From NCBI RefSeq assembly GCF_024294785.1, contig NZ_JANCLT010000010.1:106631-158013 (forward strand): DNA of 51,383 nucleotides, written 5' to 3'. The notes under the pieces are model-generated. The model was not told the origin of the DNA. It did no database searches and saw only the letters and a program-made list of their open reading frames with translations. A program made the position numbers and the translations under genes. Position 1 is the stretch's first letter, and every line of letters begins with the position of its first letter. This DNA is from Ectobacillus ponti (lineage in GTDB: Bacteria; Bacillota; Bacilli; Bacillales; Bacillaceae_G). Below are positions 34,200 through 43,410 of this stretch, piece by piece.

Positions 34200-34228
34200 A
34201 GAAAAGTCTGCCAAACCGGCAGGCTTCT
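34200..34228. terminator. Shared terminator of SR1 and tgl
   Basis: AAGTCTGCC / GGCAGGCTT stem with one mismatch; TTTTCTCTTTT follows on the minus strand (SR1), and a shorter T-run on the plus strand. Confidence 0.8.
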
Positions 34229-34233
34229 ATGCT

Positions 34234-34359
34234 TTAAGCTTCTGTTGTGTCGCGCTTCGGCGCGCAGTTCGGGCAGCACTGCCCATACAATACTGTTACC
34301 TTTTCATCCTCGAAGTGTGCAATTGTGCCCTCACATACCTGACATACGATTGTACCCAT
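34234..34359 (-). CDS. sr1P: SR1P, GapA-binding peptide
   Basis: A 41-residue peptide, MGTIVCQVCEGTIAHFEDEK followed by VTVLYGQCCPNC and a charged tail. The MGTIVCQ.C....I..FEDEKVT.LYG.CC pattern is the SR1P family. In B. subtilis SR1P binds glyceraldehyde-3-phosphate dehydrogenase GapA and enhances its interaction with RNase J1. Cys6/Cys9 and Cys29/Cys32 could bind zinc. The ATG follows AGGGGGAA at 5 nt. The gene is too short for routine ORF cutoffs. RNase J1 (rnjA) lies in this window too. The C-terminus differs from the B. subtilis peptide. Confidence 0.92.
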   Translation of the reverse strand: MGTIVCQVCEGTIAHFEDEKVTVLYGQCCPNCAPKRDTTEA

Positions 34360-34376
34360 TTGCTTTTCCCCCTATA

Positions 34377-34387
34377 TATGTGATATT
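34377..34387. promoter_or_regulatory. Possible CcpN box in SR1 leader
   Basis: TATGTGATATT matches 10 of 11 positions of TRTGHYATAYW, the CcpN motif as I recall it. CcpN represses SR1 in B. subtilis. Here the box lies about 30-40 nt inside the transcript. Confidence 0.3.
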
Positions 34388-34398
34388 CCCATGGACTT

Positions 34399-34413
34399 TG
34401 TAAACGCTTTACC
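34399..34413. promoter_or_regulatory. cre-like site at SR1 start
   Basis: TGTAAACGCTTTACC, with palindromic arms GTAAA/TTTAC, fits the CcpA operator core (TGWAARCGYTW) but not its last two positions. It would overlap +4 to +18 of SR1. Confidence 0.45.
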
Positions 34414-34423
34414 CTATAACTTT

Positions 34424-34452
34424 ATTTTAATGGGTTATACTGTTAACGTCAA
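34424..34452 (-). promoter_or_regulatory. Sigma-A promoter of SR1
   Basis: On the minus strand TTGACG, 17 nt, TAAAAT. One mismatch in each hexamer. Confidence 0.75.
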
Positions 34453-34523
34453 TGATAAATTAGTATAACTCATTCAATTATTTTTAGTAGTATAATATGT
34501 ACTATTATGATTTTATGTGATAT

Positions 34524-34558
34524 AAAAAGACAAAAGCCGCTGCGAAAAGCAGCGGCTT
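34524..34558 (-). terminator. Terminator of the DUF3055 gene
   Basis: AAGCCGCTGC / GCAGCGGCTT stem followed by TTTTGTCTTTTT on the minus strand. Confidence 0.87.
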
Positions 34559-34850
34559 ATTCATACTCGGCATGAAGCGGCGGACTCGGGAGCCAAAAAC
34601 GGAGAATTTCCGCCAAATCATTTGCCTCTTCTTCTGTCCGGAGACGGAATGTGTTCTTCAAATGATGTGCATTTTCAATATCTGTATGATCCAGCAAAGT
34701 GGAACGGCCCGTCTGCATGCAAATAATTAATGGTTTTCCGAAAAACATACTGGTATAAATGATCCCGAAATCATAGCGGATATCATTCGTCGTAAAACCA
34801 ATGAACCTGACCCTTGCCTGCTCATGCTCCTCATACAGCTTTTCGTACAC
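34557..34850 (-). CDS. DUF3055 family protein
   Basis: A 97-residue cytosolic protein of the Bacillus DUF3055 family, function unknown. Recognised by YEKLYEEHEQARVRFIGFTT, then RYDFGIIYTSMFFGKPLIIC and MQTGRSTLL (residues 2-53). The start is GTG, 7 nt after AGGAGGAGG. It stands alone between SR1 and a DUF1885 gene, with a strong terminator. Confidence 0.88.
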   Translation of the reverse strand: MYEKLYEEHEQARVRFIGFTTNDIRYDFGIIYTSMFFGKPLIICMQTGRSTLLDHTDIENAHHLKNTFRLRTEEEANDLAEILRFWLPSPPLHAEYE

Positions 34851-34918
34851 TCTTATGACCTCCTCCTAAATCGTACTAATGTATATATGAAGAAAAAGAA
34901 GAAATTATACGCTTTCAA

Positions 34919-34948
34919 TTGTCAAAAAATTTAACTTAGTGCTACAAT
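34919..34948 (+). promoter_or_regulatory. Promoter of the DUF1885 gene
   Basis: TTGTCA, 18 nt, TACAAT with TGC before the -10 (extended). The start codon is 36 nt downstream. Confidence 0.65.
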
Positions 34949-34983
34949 GAAGTGGGAGACTTAAAAAATTGGGGGATCTATCT

Positions 34984-35376
34984 ATGCAGCATGCGTTCAT
35001 TAAGCTTGTACCTAAGTCAGTGAAGGAAAGCATCACAATTGAAGATGTAAAGGACTATTTTACATATTACCGGCACATCACGTCGCAAACGGGAAAGCAG
35101 CTTGGCTGGGAATATGCTGAAAACGCCTTCCCATACGAAGTCATTCAGACATCGGATGCCACTCTTCATCTAAAGTCCTCTCATGACCGCTATCGCTCGA
35201 TTTACGTGGGAGTTGGTACAGAAGATGAGCAGCCGTTTGTGCAGCTGACGCTGCCGGAAACAGCTACATTTGGCGATAAGGGCAAAGCAAATGAATTTTG
35301 CCGGTTTCTTGCCAAGAAACTCGAGGGGGAACTGCGCCTCTTTAATGGCCGTACCATGTATTTCTACAAACGCTGA
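34984..35376 (+). CDS. DUF1885 family protein
   Basis: A 130-residue cytosolic protein matching DUF1885, function unknown. It opens MQHAFIKLVPKSVKESITIE, with DVKDYFTYYRHITSQTGKQLGW (residues 21-42, given by position) and a C-terminal ANEFCRFLAKKLEGELRLFN. The ATG is 8-9 nt after GGGGGAT. The 3' end overlaps the convergent membrane-protein gene by 13 nt; no terminator was found between them. Confidence 0.83.
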   Translation: MQHAFIKLVPKSVKESITIEDVKDYFTYYRHITSQTGKQLGWEYAENAFPYEVIQTSDATLHLKSSHDRYRSIYVGVGTEDEQPFVQLTLPETATFGDKGKANEFCRFLAKKLEGELRLFNGRTMYFYKR

Positions 35377-35600
35377 AGCAGCTCCTTCAACATCAGAAAA
35401 ATGATGCTGCTGACGATGGCGCTGACAGCTGCCGGCTTGCGCCGCTGCAAAAGGTAATGCGCCACAACGTAAGAGAAATACAGAAACAACAGAAACAGTG
35501 CGACCTCAGCGTGCAGCTTGTCGCGCTGTGATAGATGTGTAACAAGTGAAAAGCTGCCCCAAATCAGGGAGTGCAGCAAATATACAAGTGCAGCCTTCAT
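35364..35600 (-). CDS. Small membrane protein
   Basis: A 78-residue protein with three hydrophobic segments (about residues 4-20, 30-50 and 56-74), basic in the second loop (LLQRRKP). The ATG follows AAAGGAGC at 8-10 nt. It overlaps the DUF1885 gene convergently at the 3' end. Family not recognised; its strong ribosome site and membrane pattern support it as real. Confidence 0.75.
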   Translation of the reverse strand: MKAALVYLLHSLIWGSFSLVTHLSQRDKLHAEVALFLLFLYFSYVVAHYLLQRRKPAAVSAIVSSIIFLMLKELLQRL

Positions 35601-35662
35601 CGCCTTAGCTCCTTTAGCTAGTCCTTACTATACTATATGGGCGGAAGGCCTGATTCAGAAGT

Positions 35663-35693
35663 AAAACGCAGGTGGGACCCCCTGCGTTTTCTC
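35663..35693 (+). terminator. Terminator-like hairpin in the GNAT leader
   Basis: AAAACGCAGG-(8 nt)-CCTGCGTTTT followed by CTCATTGTT, 20 nt before the GNAT start and with no plus-strand gene ending before it. Position suggests attenuation. Confidence 0.6.
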
Positions 35694-35711
35694 ATTGTTA
35701 AGGAGGAGAGT

Positions 35712-36182
35712 ATGATGCAGCTTTTACAGCTGAACCATTTGGACAGAAAGGCCCTATATCATCTCATAGAGGAAAGCAGCCAGGAAGGGCACCAATTTGT
35801 GGGCCGGATGCTGGAGGAGTATGAGAACGGCTCCATGACCTTCCAAAGACCCCGTGAGGCTTTATTCGCTGCGGTGGATGAGGGACAAATCCTCGGTGTA
35901 TGCGGATTGAGTCCTGATGCTTATTTACAGCAGCCGCATATCGGGCGCGTCAGACACCTGTACGTTGCACAGAAAGCACGCGGCAAAGGCATCAGCCGGA
36001 TTCTTCTAAATGCCGTTCTGGCAGAAGCTGCCCTGCACTACCAGCTTGTCACTTTATACACAGACAATCCGGTTGCAGCGCGCCTGTACGAATCTGCAGG
36101 TTTTCTCCCCTGTACCGGCTTACATAAAGCTACACATTGCTTGCCTATTCAAGAGGACCATGCGATTGCAGAACAGCCGTAA
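35712..36182 (+). CDS. GNAT family N-acetyltransferase
   Basis: A 156-residue acetyl-CoA-dependent acetyltransferase. Motif A is VRHLYVAQKARGKGISRILL (about residues 78-97), including the acetyl-CoA pyrophosphate loop RGKGIS; motif B is LYTDNPVAARLYESAGFLPC (about 115-134). Substrate unknown. The ATG follows AGGAGGAG; a second ATG is adjacent. A terminator-like stem lies just upstream. It converges on pdhD across a strong terminator. Confidence 0.9.
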   Translation: MMQLLQLNHLDRKALYHLIEESSQEGHQFVGRMLEEYENGSMTFQRPREALFAAVDEGQILGVCGLSPDAYLQQPHIGRVRHLYVAQKARGKGISRILLNAVLAEAALHYQLVTLYTDNPVAARLYESAGFLPCTGLHKATHCLPIQEDHAIAEQP

Positions 36183-36209
36183 AAAACAGAGTGAGAGCGC
36201 CATACACAA

Positions 36210-36242
36210 CAAAAGCCGCCAGACTGCCCTGGCGGCTTTCAT
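36210..36242. terminator. Bidirectional terminator GNAT / pdh operon
   Basis: AAAGCCGCCAG-(6 nt)-CTGGCGGCTTT, an 11-bp stem; the minus strand ends in TTTTGTTGT just beyond the pdhD stop. Confidence 0.87.
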
Positions 36243-36248
36243 TCATGC

Positions 36249-37664
36249 TTATTTTACAATATGGATTGGCATGCCAAGAGCAACCTCAGCAGCTTCCATA
36301 GAGATTTCGCCCAATGTTGGGTGAGCATGGATCGTTTGTGCAATATCTTCTGCAGTCATGCCTGCTTCAATTGCCAGACCAAGCTCGGAGATGATATCGG
36401 ATGCACCTGCACCAACAACCTGCGCACCAAGCAGCAAACCATCTTCATCATCAGATGTTACCAGCTGTACGAAGCCTTCTGTGCTGTTCAGAGACAGCGC
36501 ACGGCCGTTTGCGCCGAATGGGAACTTAGAAACAGTTACCTTCAGGCCCTCTTCTTCAGCTTGCTTCTTTGTGTAGCCGACAGATGCCAACTCTGGATCT
36601 GTGAAGCATACAGCCGGGATGGCAACATAGTCAATCTCTGCCGCATGGCCGCTGATTGCTTCCGCAGCTACCTTGCCTTCATAAGAAGCCTTATGCGCCA
36701 AAGGCGGTCCCGGCACGATATCGCCGATTGCATAGATGTTTGGAATGTTCGTACGGCACTGCTTGTCGATTTCGATTAAGCCGCGCTCGCTGATGGCAAC
36801 ACCCACCTGCTCCAGGCCGATTTCACGAGTGTTTGGACGGCGTCCCACTGTAACCAGCACATAGTCAGCGTCAATGGACTTCATTTCGCCATTTGTTTCG
36901 AAGTGTACAGTTACACCATCTTCACGCTCTTCCACAGACTTGCCGAATGCTTTTGTGAAGATTTCCACATTGCCCTTCTTCTTCAGGCCGCGCTTGACAA
37001 TGGAGCTCATGGACTTCTCAAAGCCAGCCAGGATCTCATCGCCAGCCTCCAGAATGGTAATTTCTGTGCCGAAGTTTGCGTACGCTGTGCCAAGCTCCAT
37101 ACCGATATAGCCGCCGCCGATGACAACAAGCTTCTTCGGAATTTCAGTCAGAGCCAGTGCGCCCGTAGAATCAATTACACGCTTAGAGAACTTGAAGCCA
37201 GGGATTTCAATTGGCGTAGAGCCAGTTGCCAGGATCGCGCTCTTGAATGTGTAGGTTTGTGCGGCATCCTCTGTGATGACACGAAGTGTGTTAGCATCCA
37301 CAAAGTATGCTTCGCCGCGAATGATTTCTACCTTGTTGCCCTTCAGCAGGCCTTCTACGCCGCCAGTCAGCTTCTTTACCACGCTGCCCTTCCAAGCTTG
37401 TACCTTGGAGAAGTCAACTGTTACGTTTTCAGCCATGATTCCCATGTCAGCGGAATGCTTCGCATGCTCATAACGGTGGCCGGCGGAAATCAACGCCTTG
37501 GATGGGATACATCCAACGTTCAAGCAAACACCGCCAAGGTTGGCTTTCTCAATGATCGCTACTTTTTGGCCAAGCTGGGCAGCACGGATCGCCGCAACGT
37601 ATCCGCCCGGTCCTGCACCAACAACGACCGTATCTAATTCAACTGCAAAATCTCCTACTACCAT
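36249..37664 (-). CDS. pdhD: Dihydrolipoyl dehydrogenase (E3)
   Basis: FAD enzyme that reoxidises dihydrolipoamide for pyruvate and related dehydrogenases, producing NADH. It has 471 residues. FAD site [20 protein letters not shown] (residues 13-32), redox disulfide [13 protein letters not shown] (about 44-56), NAD site [13 protein letters not shown] (about 181-193), C-terminal His-Glu pair in HAHPTLGE. The ATG lies six bases after the pdhC stop; its GGAGG is inside the pdhC end (MEA). Last gene of pdhABCD. Confidence 0.98.
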   Translation of the reverse strand: MVVGDFAVELDTVVVGAGPGGYVAAIRAAQLGQKVAIIEKANLGGVCLNVGCIPSKALISAGHRYEHAKHSADMGIMAENVTVDFSKVQAWKGSVVKKLTGGVEGLLKGNKVEIIRGEAYFVDANTLRVITEDAAQTYTFKSAILATGSTPIEIPGFKFSKRVIDSTGALALTEIPKKLVVIGGGYIGMELGTAYANFGTEITILEAGDEILAGFEKSMSSIVKRGLKKKGNVEIFTKAFGKSVEEREDGVTVHFETNGEMKSIDADYVLVTVGRRPNTREIGLEQVGVAISERGLIEIDKQCRTNIPNIYAIGDIVPGPPLAHKASYEGKVAAEAISGHAAEIDYVAIPAVCFTDPELASVGYTKKQAEEEGLKVTVSKFPFGANGRALSLNSTEGFVQLVTSDDEDGLLLGAQVVGAGASDIISELGLAIEAGMTAEDIAQTIHAHPTLGEISMEAAEVALGMPIHIVK

Positions 37665-37670
37665 GTGCTA

Positions 37671-38978
37671 TTACGCCTCCATTACAAGTAATTGTGGATC
37701 GTTCAATAGACGCTTGATGTGGTTCAGCGCGTTTTGAGCTGTTGCGCCGTCAATCAAACGGTGGTCGAAGCTGAGAGACAGTGCAAGCACTGGAGCTGCT
37801 ACGATTTCGCCATTCTTTACAACTGGCTTTTCTGCAATACGGCCGATGCCCAGGATTGCAACCTCAGGATGGTTGATCACCGGAGTGAACCATTGGCCGC
37901 CGGCAGAACCGATATTTGTAATTGTGCAGGACGCACCCTTCATTTCGTTTGGAGACAGCTTGCCTTCACGCGCTTTGCCAGCCAGCTCGTTGATCTCTTT
38001 GGAAATGTTGAAGATGGACTTGCGGTCAGCATCCTTGACAACCGGTACAAGCAGACCCTTGTCTGTGTCAGCTGCAATACCGATGTTGAAGTAATGCTTG
38101 TGAACGATTTCCTGAGAAGCATCGTCTAAGGATGTGTTCAGGATTGGGAATTCGCGCAGGGCAGATGTCAATGCCTTTACGACATACGGCAAGAATGTCA
38201 GCTTGATGCCCTTCGCAGCTGCCACGTCCTTGAACTTCTTGCGGTGTGCAACCAGGTCTGTTACATCCACTTCGTCCATCAGGGTTACGTGCGGCGCAGT
38301 GTGCTTGGAGTTCACCATTGCCTTCGCGATTGCTTTGCGGATGCCGCTCATCTTCTCGCGAGTTTCTGGATATTCGCCAACTGGGATTGGCTGCGGCGCA
38401 GGTGCTGCTGCCTTTTCTTCTACAGCTGATGCCGCTGCAACTGGCGCTGCTTCTGCTGCCGGTGCTGCTGCAGCTGGGGCTCCGCCGCCTGCCAGGAATG
38501 CATCAATATCAGTCTTCAGCACACGGCCGTTTTTGCCTGTTCCTGCAACAAGACGGATGTTTACGCCTTTTTCACGTGCATATTTACGTACAGATGGCAT
38601 AGAAATGACACGCTTTGCTTCTTCAGCAAGCGGTGCTGCCGGTGTTACTGCAGGAGCCTCAGCCGCCGCAGCAGCCGGTGCTTCTTCTGCCGCCGGAGCC
38701 GCTTCTTCATCATGGCCCTTGAACTTCAGGTGCTCATAGCCAGGAGCGTCAAACTTGATCAGGACGTCGCCGACTACTGCAACTGTGCCTTCAGATACAA
38801 GCACTTCCAATACTTTCCCTTTTACTGGAGACGGAATTTCAACAACAGCCTTGTCATTTTGTACTTCAAGAAGTACATCGTCTTCCTTTACTTCATCGCC
38901 CGGTTTTACGAACCATTTTACGATTTCGCCTTCGTGAATACCTTCACCGATGTCTGGTAATCTAAATTCGAATGCCAC
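37671..38978 (-). CDS. pdhC: Dihydrolipoyllysine acetyltransferase (E2)
   Basis: Core of the pyruvate dehydrogenase complex. It has 435 residues. One lipoyl domain (lipoyl Lys in [13 protein letters not shown], about residue 43), an Ala/Pro/Glu linker, a peripheral-subunit-binding domain ([26 protein letters not shown]), a second Ala/Pro linker and a catalytic domain ending with [11 protein letters not shown]. The GTG start giving [13 protein letters not shown] is selected since GAGGGG lies 9 nt upstream and Bacillus E2 begins this way; seven extra codons upstream would bury the ribosome site. A hairpin repeat lies in the gap to pdhB. Confidence 0.98.
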   Translation of the reverse strand: MAFEFRLPDIGEGIHEGEIVKWFVKPGDEVKEDDVLLEVQNDKAVVEIPSPVKGKVLEVLVSEGTVAVVGDVLIKFDAPGYEHLKFKGHDEEAAPAAEEAPAAAAAEAPAVTPAAPLAEEAKRVISMPSVRKYAREKGVNIRLVAGTGKNGRVLKTDIDAFLAGGGAPAAAAPAAEAAPVAAASAVEEKAAAPAPQPIPVGEYPETREKMSGIRKAIAKAMVNSKHTAPHVTLMDEVDVTDLVAHRKKFKDVAAAKGIKLTFLPYVVKALTSALREFPILNTSLDDASQEIVHKHYFNIGIAADTDKGLLVPVVKDADRKSIFNISKEINELAGKAREGKLSPNEMKGASCTITNIGSAGGQWFTPVINHPEVAILGIGRIAEKPVVKNGEIVAAPVLALSLSFDHRLIDGATAQNALNHIKRLLNDPQLLVMEA

Positions 38979-39012
38979 GGAATTCATCCCCTCTATCATT
39001 AGTTACATGCAT

Positions 39013-39135
39013 AAGAAAAGCGGACACGGTCCGCCTTGCTCCCAGAAGAGAAGGTTCCTTGGCCTGAAAGGCGCTTTTTACCTTTCTGTGCCAAGGGTTC
39101 TTCTCTGGCAGGGAGCAGACCGTGGGAGCTGGACA
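39013..39135 (+). repeat. Dispersed hairpin repeat, full copy G, inside the pdh operon
   Basis: A 123-bp element with the same ends and loops as copies D and E, but diverged stems: CACGGTC/GACCGTG, TGCTCCC/GGGAGCA, AGAGAAG/CTTCTCT, TTGGC/GCCAA, GAAAGG/CCTTTC. It lies between pdhB and pdhC, opposite to their transcription. Confidence 0.9.
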
Positions 39136-39163
39136 GCCCCCCGTATCTCACCTATCAAGAAAG

Positions 39164-39196
39164 TGTGCAGAAGGAATCAGCCGATCCCTCTGCACA
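39164..39196 (-). other. Stem-loop after pdhB
   Basis: TGTGCAGA/TCTGCACA with further GGGA/TTCC pairing on the minus strand, without a U-tract. It may protect the pdhAB part of the transcript or slow polymerase. Confidence 0.55.
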
Positions 39197-39204
39197 TATA
39201 TGGA

Positions 39205-40182
39205 TTAGAAGTTCAGTACTTTCTGAATGCCTTCTACGATATCTTTGTGGTTTGGCAGCCATACGCCCTCTGCTTGAGAGAATGGGAAGATGGTGTCAGC
39301 TGCAGCAACACGCACAACCGGAGCTTCCAGGCTCAGCACTGCGCGGTCGTTGATTTCTGCCACCACATGCGCAGCCACACCGGCTTGCATCTGTGCTTCC
39401 TGCACTACAACAGCACGGCCGGTCTTTTCAACAGATGCAACAATTGCATCAATGTCAAGCGGGCTTACAGAACGAAGGTCAACAACCTCTACAGAGACAT
39501 TTTCTTTTTCCAGTTCTTCTGCCGCCTTCAGAGCCGCATGTACCATTGCACCGTATGCGAATACGGATACGTCCTTACCTTCACGCTTCACATCTGCTTT
39601 GTCCAACGGTACTGTGTATTCACCCTCTGGCACCTCTTGGCGGAAGGAACGATACAGCTTCATGTGCTCCAGGTAGATAACAGGGTCGTTGCTGCGGATG
39701 GCAGAGATCAACAAACCTTTTGCATCGTAAGGAGTGGATGGAATGACAACGCGCAAGCCTGGGTGTTGGGCCATCATGCCCTCAAGGCTGTCCGCATGCA
39801 TTTCCGGTGTATGAACACCGCCGCCAAATGGAGAACGGATTGTGACAGGAGAAGTGAAACGGCCGCCTGTACGGTAGCGCATACGAGCCATTTGACCGCA
39901 GATTGAATCCATGATTTCAAATACAAATCCAAAGAACTGCACTTCTGGAACCGGACGGTAGCCTTGCAGCGCCAAGCCGATTGCCAGACCGCCGATACCG
40001 GACTCAGCCAGCGGCGTGTCAAATACGCGCTGCTCGCCGAATTCAGCCTGCAGACCTTCTGTCGCGCGGAATACCCCGCCGTTTACCCCAACGTCTTCCC
40101 CAAATACCAGGACGTTTGGATCATTTTTCATTTCAACGCGCAGTGCGTCAGTAATTGCTTGAATCAATGTCATTTGAGCCAT
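39205..40182 (-). CDS. pdhB: Pyruvate dehydrogenase E1 beta subunit
   Basis: Second half of the thiamine-diphosphate-dependent E1 heterotetramer. The 325 residues are the usual length. Seen: [19 protein letters not shown] (about residues 22-40), VRMP-equivalent pyrimidine site in [15 protein letters not shown], and [26 protein letters not shown]. The ATG lies three bases after the pdhA stop, and the AAGGAG site is in the pdhA end. 226 nt separate it from the pdhC start, far more than between other genes of the operon. Confidence 0.97.
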   Translation of the reverse strand: MAQMTLIQAITDALRVEMKNDPNVLVFGEDVGVNGGVFRATEGLQAEFGEQRVFDTPLAESGIGGLAIGLALQGYRPVPEVQFFGFVFEIMDSICGQMARMRYRTGGRFTSPVTIRSPFGGGVHTPEMHADSLEGMMAQHPGLRVVIPSTPYDAKGLLISAIRSNDPVIYLEHMKLYRSFRQEVPEGEYTVPLDKADVKREGKDVSVFAYGAMVHAALKAAEELEKENVSVEVVDLRSVSPLDIDAIVASVEKTGRAVVVQEAQMQAGVAAHVVAEINDRAVLSLEAPVVRVAAADTIFPFSQAEGVWLPNHKDIVEGIQKVLNF

Positions 40183-40185
40183 GGC

Positions 40186-41391
<1,206 letters not shown>

Positions 41392-41507
41392 TCAGATAAG
41401 TACGGATTTGGCAGAATCTGCTGCCTTGCTGTTGAATTATGGTGTGCTACTGCATCTGTACTAATATTTTTTCGAAAATAATTAATACAATAATGATCAC
41501 GAGTTTT

Positions 41508-41537
41508 AGTTTACAACCATTCCAATTATGCTGTCAA
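41508..41537 (-). promoter_or_regulatory. Candidate pdhA promoter
   Basis: On the minus strand TTGACA (exact), 18 nt, TAAACT. It predicts a leader of about 200 nt containing the cre-like site. Confidence 0.5.
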
Positions 41538-41696
41538 TCACTTTGATTTCAATTTTTCAACCCAAAGACATTGTTTTCTTCTTGCTGTTTCCTTCCAGTG
41601 GCTCTTCACTGTATTACTAGGCATTGAACCACTGTTATATTATTCCCCATTTCCTAATCCTGCTGTCATAGAATAATATGTAAAGGCTGGTTTCCT

Positions 41697-42347
41697 TCAC
41701 TCCGCCACAACAATGCGCAAGCCTGATTTCCGGTAAAACGCCTGTTTGCGTGTATTATACTGGTCCGTCCACTGATTAAATGCCTCATTCAGCTGCTGTA
41801 CCCGCTTGTACTCCTCGTTGATCCGCTTTACCTGCTGCTGAACCGGCAGGAAGGAGACACCGTCTCCCTGCAACAAGCGGTACAGCTCCTTGTCCTGCGC
41901 CAAAGCAGTCTCGTATTGCCGATGCAATTCATCATAGGTTTGATAGCGCTTGTCCATCAGCTGCAGCAGCTCCCGGCCCTGCTTCCGCAAGCTCTTGTTT
42001 CTCAGCCGGGAAGCCGACAGGGCAATCTTTTGAAACCGGGCCCTGGCTCTTTCCAGGCTGTGCTGCTCCTCTGACAGATGCTGCTCCCGCTCCTGCAGTG
42101 TCTGCTCCGCCCGTACAGCAAGATCGCGGCGTTTTTGCCGTTCCTCTATACCCAGAGACATAATTTGCCGGTATAGATCCTTTTCCTTGCGTTCGAGCAT
42201 CACCAAGGGCTCCTGCTCCTGCTCAAAGCGCTGCTCCAGCCGCGCCACCCCTTCCAATCCTTCGTACATATCATTCACTGTATTCCGCTCCGAGCAGCCG
42301 GACAAGAGCAGCGCGGCTGCAAGCCACCCACACATATACCGGTGCAT
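41697..42347 (-). CDS. ykyA: YkyA-like cell-wall-binding lipoprotein
   Basis: An exported lipoprotein of 216 residues with signal peptide and lipobox LLLSGC, lipidated Cys18. The mature part is a long charged coiled coil (about residues 35-200), rich in Glu, Arg, Gln and Leu, as in the YkyA putative cell-wall binding family. Function unknown. The ATG follows GGGAGGTGAACG. The position next to pdhA matches B. subtilis. No strong terminator was seen after its stop. Confidence 0.9.
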   Translation of the reverse strand: MHRYMCGWLAAALLLSGCSERNTVNDMYEGLEGVARLEQRFEQEQEPLVMLERKEKDLYRQIMSLGIEERQKRRDLAVRAEQTLQEREQHLSEEQHSLERARARFQKIALSASRLRNKSLRKQGRELLQLMDKRYQTYDELHRQYETALAQDKELYRLLQGDGVSFLPVQQQVKRINEEYKRVQQLNEAFNQWTDQYNTRKQAFYRKSGLRIVVAE

Positions 42348-42455
42348 TCGTTCACCTCCCGCTCTTTTGCCAGCTTCGGCAAAATGCCTGCATATGTATA
42401 GCTTTCCTCTCTCCTTCCCAAAAATATACAACTCATTATATAGGCATTTGACCAC

Positions 42456-42482
42456 ACCCTTTTCCCCTGCCCGCATACCGTA
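42456..42482 (+). promoter_or_regulatory. Sigma-K promoter of the yjcZ-like gene
   Basis: AC, 16 nt, CATACCGTA, exact fit to AC-N16-CATANNNTA and the same spacing as at tgl. The start codon lies 42 nt downstream. Confidence 0.65.
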
Positions 42483-42523
42483 TACTAACCGCAGTAAGCG
42501 GGAGCGAAAAGGAGGCAAATATT

Positions 42524-42685
42524 ATGTACGGTTACACAAATTGCTATTACCCAACTTATACGGCACCAGCTTATACAGCACCAGTGTATGGCTATGGCGG
42601 CGGCTGTGGCTTCGGTCGCGGCTTCGCGCTGATCGTGGTTCTGTTCATCCTCTTGATCATCGTTGGTGCAGCTTGCATCCACTAA
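42524..42685 (+). CDS. YjcZ-family sporulation peptide
   Basis: A 53-residue peptide: Tyr-rich N-terminus ([19 protein letters not shown]), Gly/Cys linker ([11 protein letters not shown]), then a single hydrophobic segment ([17 protein letters not shown], residues 34-50) and a short tail. The [16 protein letters not shown] tail is diagnostic of the YjcZ family of small sporulation proteins. The tandem [10 protein letters not shown] repeat and exact sigma-K promoter support a coat or spore-surface role. The ATG follows AAAGGAGG. It falls below common ORF size cutoffs. Confidence 0.9.
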   Translation: MYGYTNCYYPTYTAPAYTAPVYGYGGGCGFGRGFALIVVLFILLIIVGAACIH

Positions 42686-42708
42686 TGTAGGAGCAACAAA
42701 CTATCCGG

Positions 42709-42739
42709 ACAAAGGAAGGCATGCCGCCTTCCTTTTCCA
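42709..42739 (+). terminator. Terminator of the yjcZ-like gene
   Basis: AAAGGAAGGC-ATGC-CGCCTTCCTTT stem followed by a T-rich tract. Confidence 0.85.
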
Positions 42740-42795
42740 TTTGAGACGAAACTGCCGTTTTGTGGTAGACTGAAGAAAAAGAAAGGAGAGATATC

Positions 42796-43350
42796 ATGCT
42801 TACAATGGAACATATTGTCCGTGAAGGACATCCAGCGCTGCGCGAGCCGGCTGCTGAAGTTACGCTCCCTCCGTCAGAAGACGATTTACATACATTGCGC
42901 AGTATGATTGAATTTGTCATGAACAGCCAGAATCCGGAGATGGCAGCCGAATATGGGCTGCGCCCCGGCATTGGGCTGGCTGCGCCTCAGCTCGGCGTAC
43001 AAAAGCGTATGATTGCTGTTCACGTATATGATAAAGACGGCACTCTGCACAGCTATGCTTTGTTTAACCCAAAGATTGTCAGCCATTCCGTGGAGCGTAC
43101 CTATTTGACTACCGGTGAAGGCTGCTTGTCTGTGGACCGCGATGTGCCCGGCTATGTGCCGCGTTATGCACGCATTACGGTGAAAGCAGTCTCGCTTGAA
43201 GGCGAAGAAGTGAAGCTGCGGCTGAAGGGACTGCCGGCCATCGTGTTCCAGCACGAAATTGATCATCTGAACGGGGTCATGTTCTATGATCATATTAACA
43301 AGGATGACCCGTTTGCTGTTCCGGAGCACGCAGCCCCTTTGGAGCGTTAA
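42796..43350 (+). CDS. def: Peptide deformylase
   Basis: Metal (Fe/Zn) hydrolase removing the N-formyl group from new proteins. It has 184 residues, type 2 length. Motif 1 [10 protein letters not shown] (about residues 59-68), motif 2 EGCLSVD (metal Cys, about 112), motif 3 QHEIDHLNG (metal His pair and catalytic Glu, about 155-163). The long insertion between residues 15 and 55 is typical of Gram-positive type 2 enzymes. The ATG follows AAAGGAGAG. In B. subtilis the defB copy is in the same place between ykyA and rpoY. Confidence 0.97.
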   Translation: MLTMEHIVREGHPALREPAAEVTLPPSEDDLHTLRSMIEFVMNSQNPEMAAEYGLRPGIGLAAPQLGVQKRMIAVHVYDKDGTLHSYALFNPKIVSHSVERTYLTTGEGCLSVDRDVPGYVPRYARITVKAVSLEGEEVKLRLKGLPAIVFQHEIDHLNGVMFYDHINKDDPFAVPEHAAPLER

Positions 43351-43352
43351 GG

Positions 43353-43410
43353 AAGCATTAAAAAAGAAGCAATCCCCGTTGTTGCAGGGATTGCTTCTTT
43401 TTTAATGCTT
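43353..43410. terminator. Long bidirectional terminator def / cah
   Basis: A perfect 24-bp inverted repeat (arms 43353-43376 and 43387-43410) around a 10-nt loop, with A6 and T6 inside. The stop and last codons of the carbonic anhydrase gene are in the right arm. Confidence 0.92.

Larger units (their letters stand above)
34196..34417 (-). ncRNA. sr1: SR1 dual-function small RNA
   Basis: A transcript of about 220 nt is predicted from the promoter at 34424-34452 to the terminator at 34200-34227. It encodes the SR1P peptide. In B. subtilis SR1 is 205 nt, lies between pdhD and speA, base-pairs with ahrC mRNA (arginine catabolism activator) and encodes SR1P. Here speA and pdhD are still on either side, with tgl and several genes inserted. 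The antisense region was not aligned, so base-pairing to ahrC is not shown. A cre-like site overlaps the predicted start of transcription. Confidence 0.8.

Noticed and set aside
37671-38978. Ala/Pro-rich linkers of pdhC as a repeat element
   Set aside because: The repeated GCTGCTGC-like DNA encodes the normal flexible linkers between E2 domains.
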